NCBI RefSeq assembly: GCF_014349105.1
Contig: NZ_JACSJI010000022.1
Location: 1-64,000, forward strand
From: Caulobacter sp. 17J80-11
GTDB taxonomy: Bacteria; Pseudomonadota; Alphaproteobacteria; Caulobacterales; Caulobacteraceae
Length of the DNA stretch: 64,000 bases
Reading direction: 5' to 3'
Every line of letters begins with the position of its first letter. Position 1 is the stretch's first letter. This document shows, one piece after another, positions 63,650 to 64,000 of this stretch. The translations under genes were made by a program, and so were the position numbers. The notes beneath the pieces are model-generated. The model was given only the letters and a program-made list of their open reading frames with translations. It was not told the DNA's origin and searched no databases.

Positions 63650-64000
63650 TCAGAAGAAGCGCTCCGCCACGCGGATGGTGTCGCCGGGCAGGACCGGAGT
63701 GGTCGACGTCAGGGTGTATTCGGTCTCGGCGGCGCTGCCGGCGTGGCGGATGAAGATCCGCTTGGTGTTGGCGCGGTAGGTGAAGCCGGAGGCGCCGGCG
63801 ACCGCGTTCAGCACCGTCAGGTCGTCGGTGAACGGGTATTGGCCCGGCTTATTGACCTCGCCGAGGATGTAGAACGGCCGGTAGGCGAGCACTTCCACGC
63901 TGACCCGCGGGTCGCGCAGGTAGCCGGCGGCCAGCCGGCTCTGCAGCTCGCCCTGGAATTCGGCTACCGTCAGGCCCTGCGCCATCACGTCGCCGACCAG
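63650..64000 (-). CDS. Polysaccharide export protein (Wza/GumB type), 5' end outside window
   Basis: The frame is open to the window edge (LVGDVMAQGLTVAEFQ at the boundary), so the signal sequence and part of the poly-export domain are missing. Seen are the end of the PES domain (ELQSRLAAGYLRDPRVSVEVLAYRPFYILGEV) and a SLBB domain (NKPGQYPFTDDLTVLNAVAGASGFTYRA) ending VLPGDTIRVAERFF. Wza-type proteins form the periplasm-spanning and outer-membrane channel working with Wzc. The gene is 44 bases from the barrel gene and probably at or near the head of the operon. Confidence 0.9.
   Translation of the reverse strand: MVGDVMAQGLTVAEFQGELQSRLAAGYLRDPRVSVEVLAYRPFYILGEVNKPGQYPFTDDLTVLNAVAGASGFTYRANTKRIFIRHAGSAAETEYTLTSTTPVLPGDTIRVAERFF

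Overview
The window comes from a high-GC (about 70%) Gram-negative chromosome, most likely an alphaproteobacterium of the Caulobacterales (Caulobacter/Phenylobacterium type). Pointers are two perfect GGAAC-N16-CGTT promoter matches (the EcfG/SigT general stress consensus of alphaproteobacteria), a Wzx/Wzy-type exopolysaccharide locus, TonB-dependent receptors, DUF3309 and DUF5985 small membrane proteins and a giant soluble HAMP-array kinase. The genus call is inference; no rRNA is present. The only RNA gene seen is tRNA-Ser(CGA). No CRISPR array, prophage or insertion sequence was seen.

Left part (1-17.5 kb): a truncated OmpA-like porin gene with a poly-proline linker; a TetR/HlyD/ATPase/ABC-2 permease operon of CecR-YbhGFSR type; tRNA-Ser; a six-gene set (TonB receptor, MFS transporter, secreted type-B carboxylesterase, acyl-CoA ligase, TetR regulator, hydroxyacyl-CoA-type SDR) reading leftward, with matching palindromic operators upstream of its first and last transcription units; an AlkB-like dioxygenase; an unusual alpha/beta-hydrolase-FKBP fusion; and a lower-GC orphan gene.

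Middle (17.5-37 kb): DUF2891-DUF979-DUF969 (a likely two-part transporter with a partner) close to a fused 5-oxoprolinase/hydantoinase; two SDRs; a SpoU-type RNA methyltransferase; an Lrp/AsnC regulator; a glyoxalase-fold protein; a DUF4153 membrane protein; a translationally overlapping nucleotidyltransferase/metallophosphoesterase pair; a stress-promoter-linked DUF3309 peptide; and the complete branched-chain 2-oxoacid dehydrogenase operon (E1alpha, E1beta, E2, E3). REP-like inverted repeats sit in the gaps.

Signalling block (37-46.7 kb): a 1935-residue soluble hybrid kinase with nine tandem HAMP units, followed by a REC-PAS-kinase-REC protein and a single-domain response regulator in one leftward run. 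A putative winged-helix gene and two DUF5985 genes diverge from the kinase. A perfect EcfG-type promoter precedes the kinase, tying the block to general stress.

Right part (47-64 kb): an EF-G paralogue lacking the switch-II histidine, then an exopolysaccharide locus: GT2-GT4 double glycosyltransferase, RTX-tailed GH16 polysaccharide hydrolase with its own terminator, FkbM methyltransferase, pyruvyltransferase, ExoA-like GT2, Wzx flippase, Wzy polymerase, Wzc-type co-polymerase/tyrosine kinase, outer-membrane barrel and truncated Wza-type export protein. Together they suggest a Wzy-dependent, pyruvylated and methylated surface or secreted polysaccharide with its own depolymerase.
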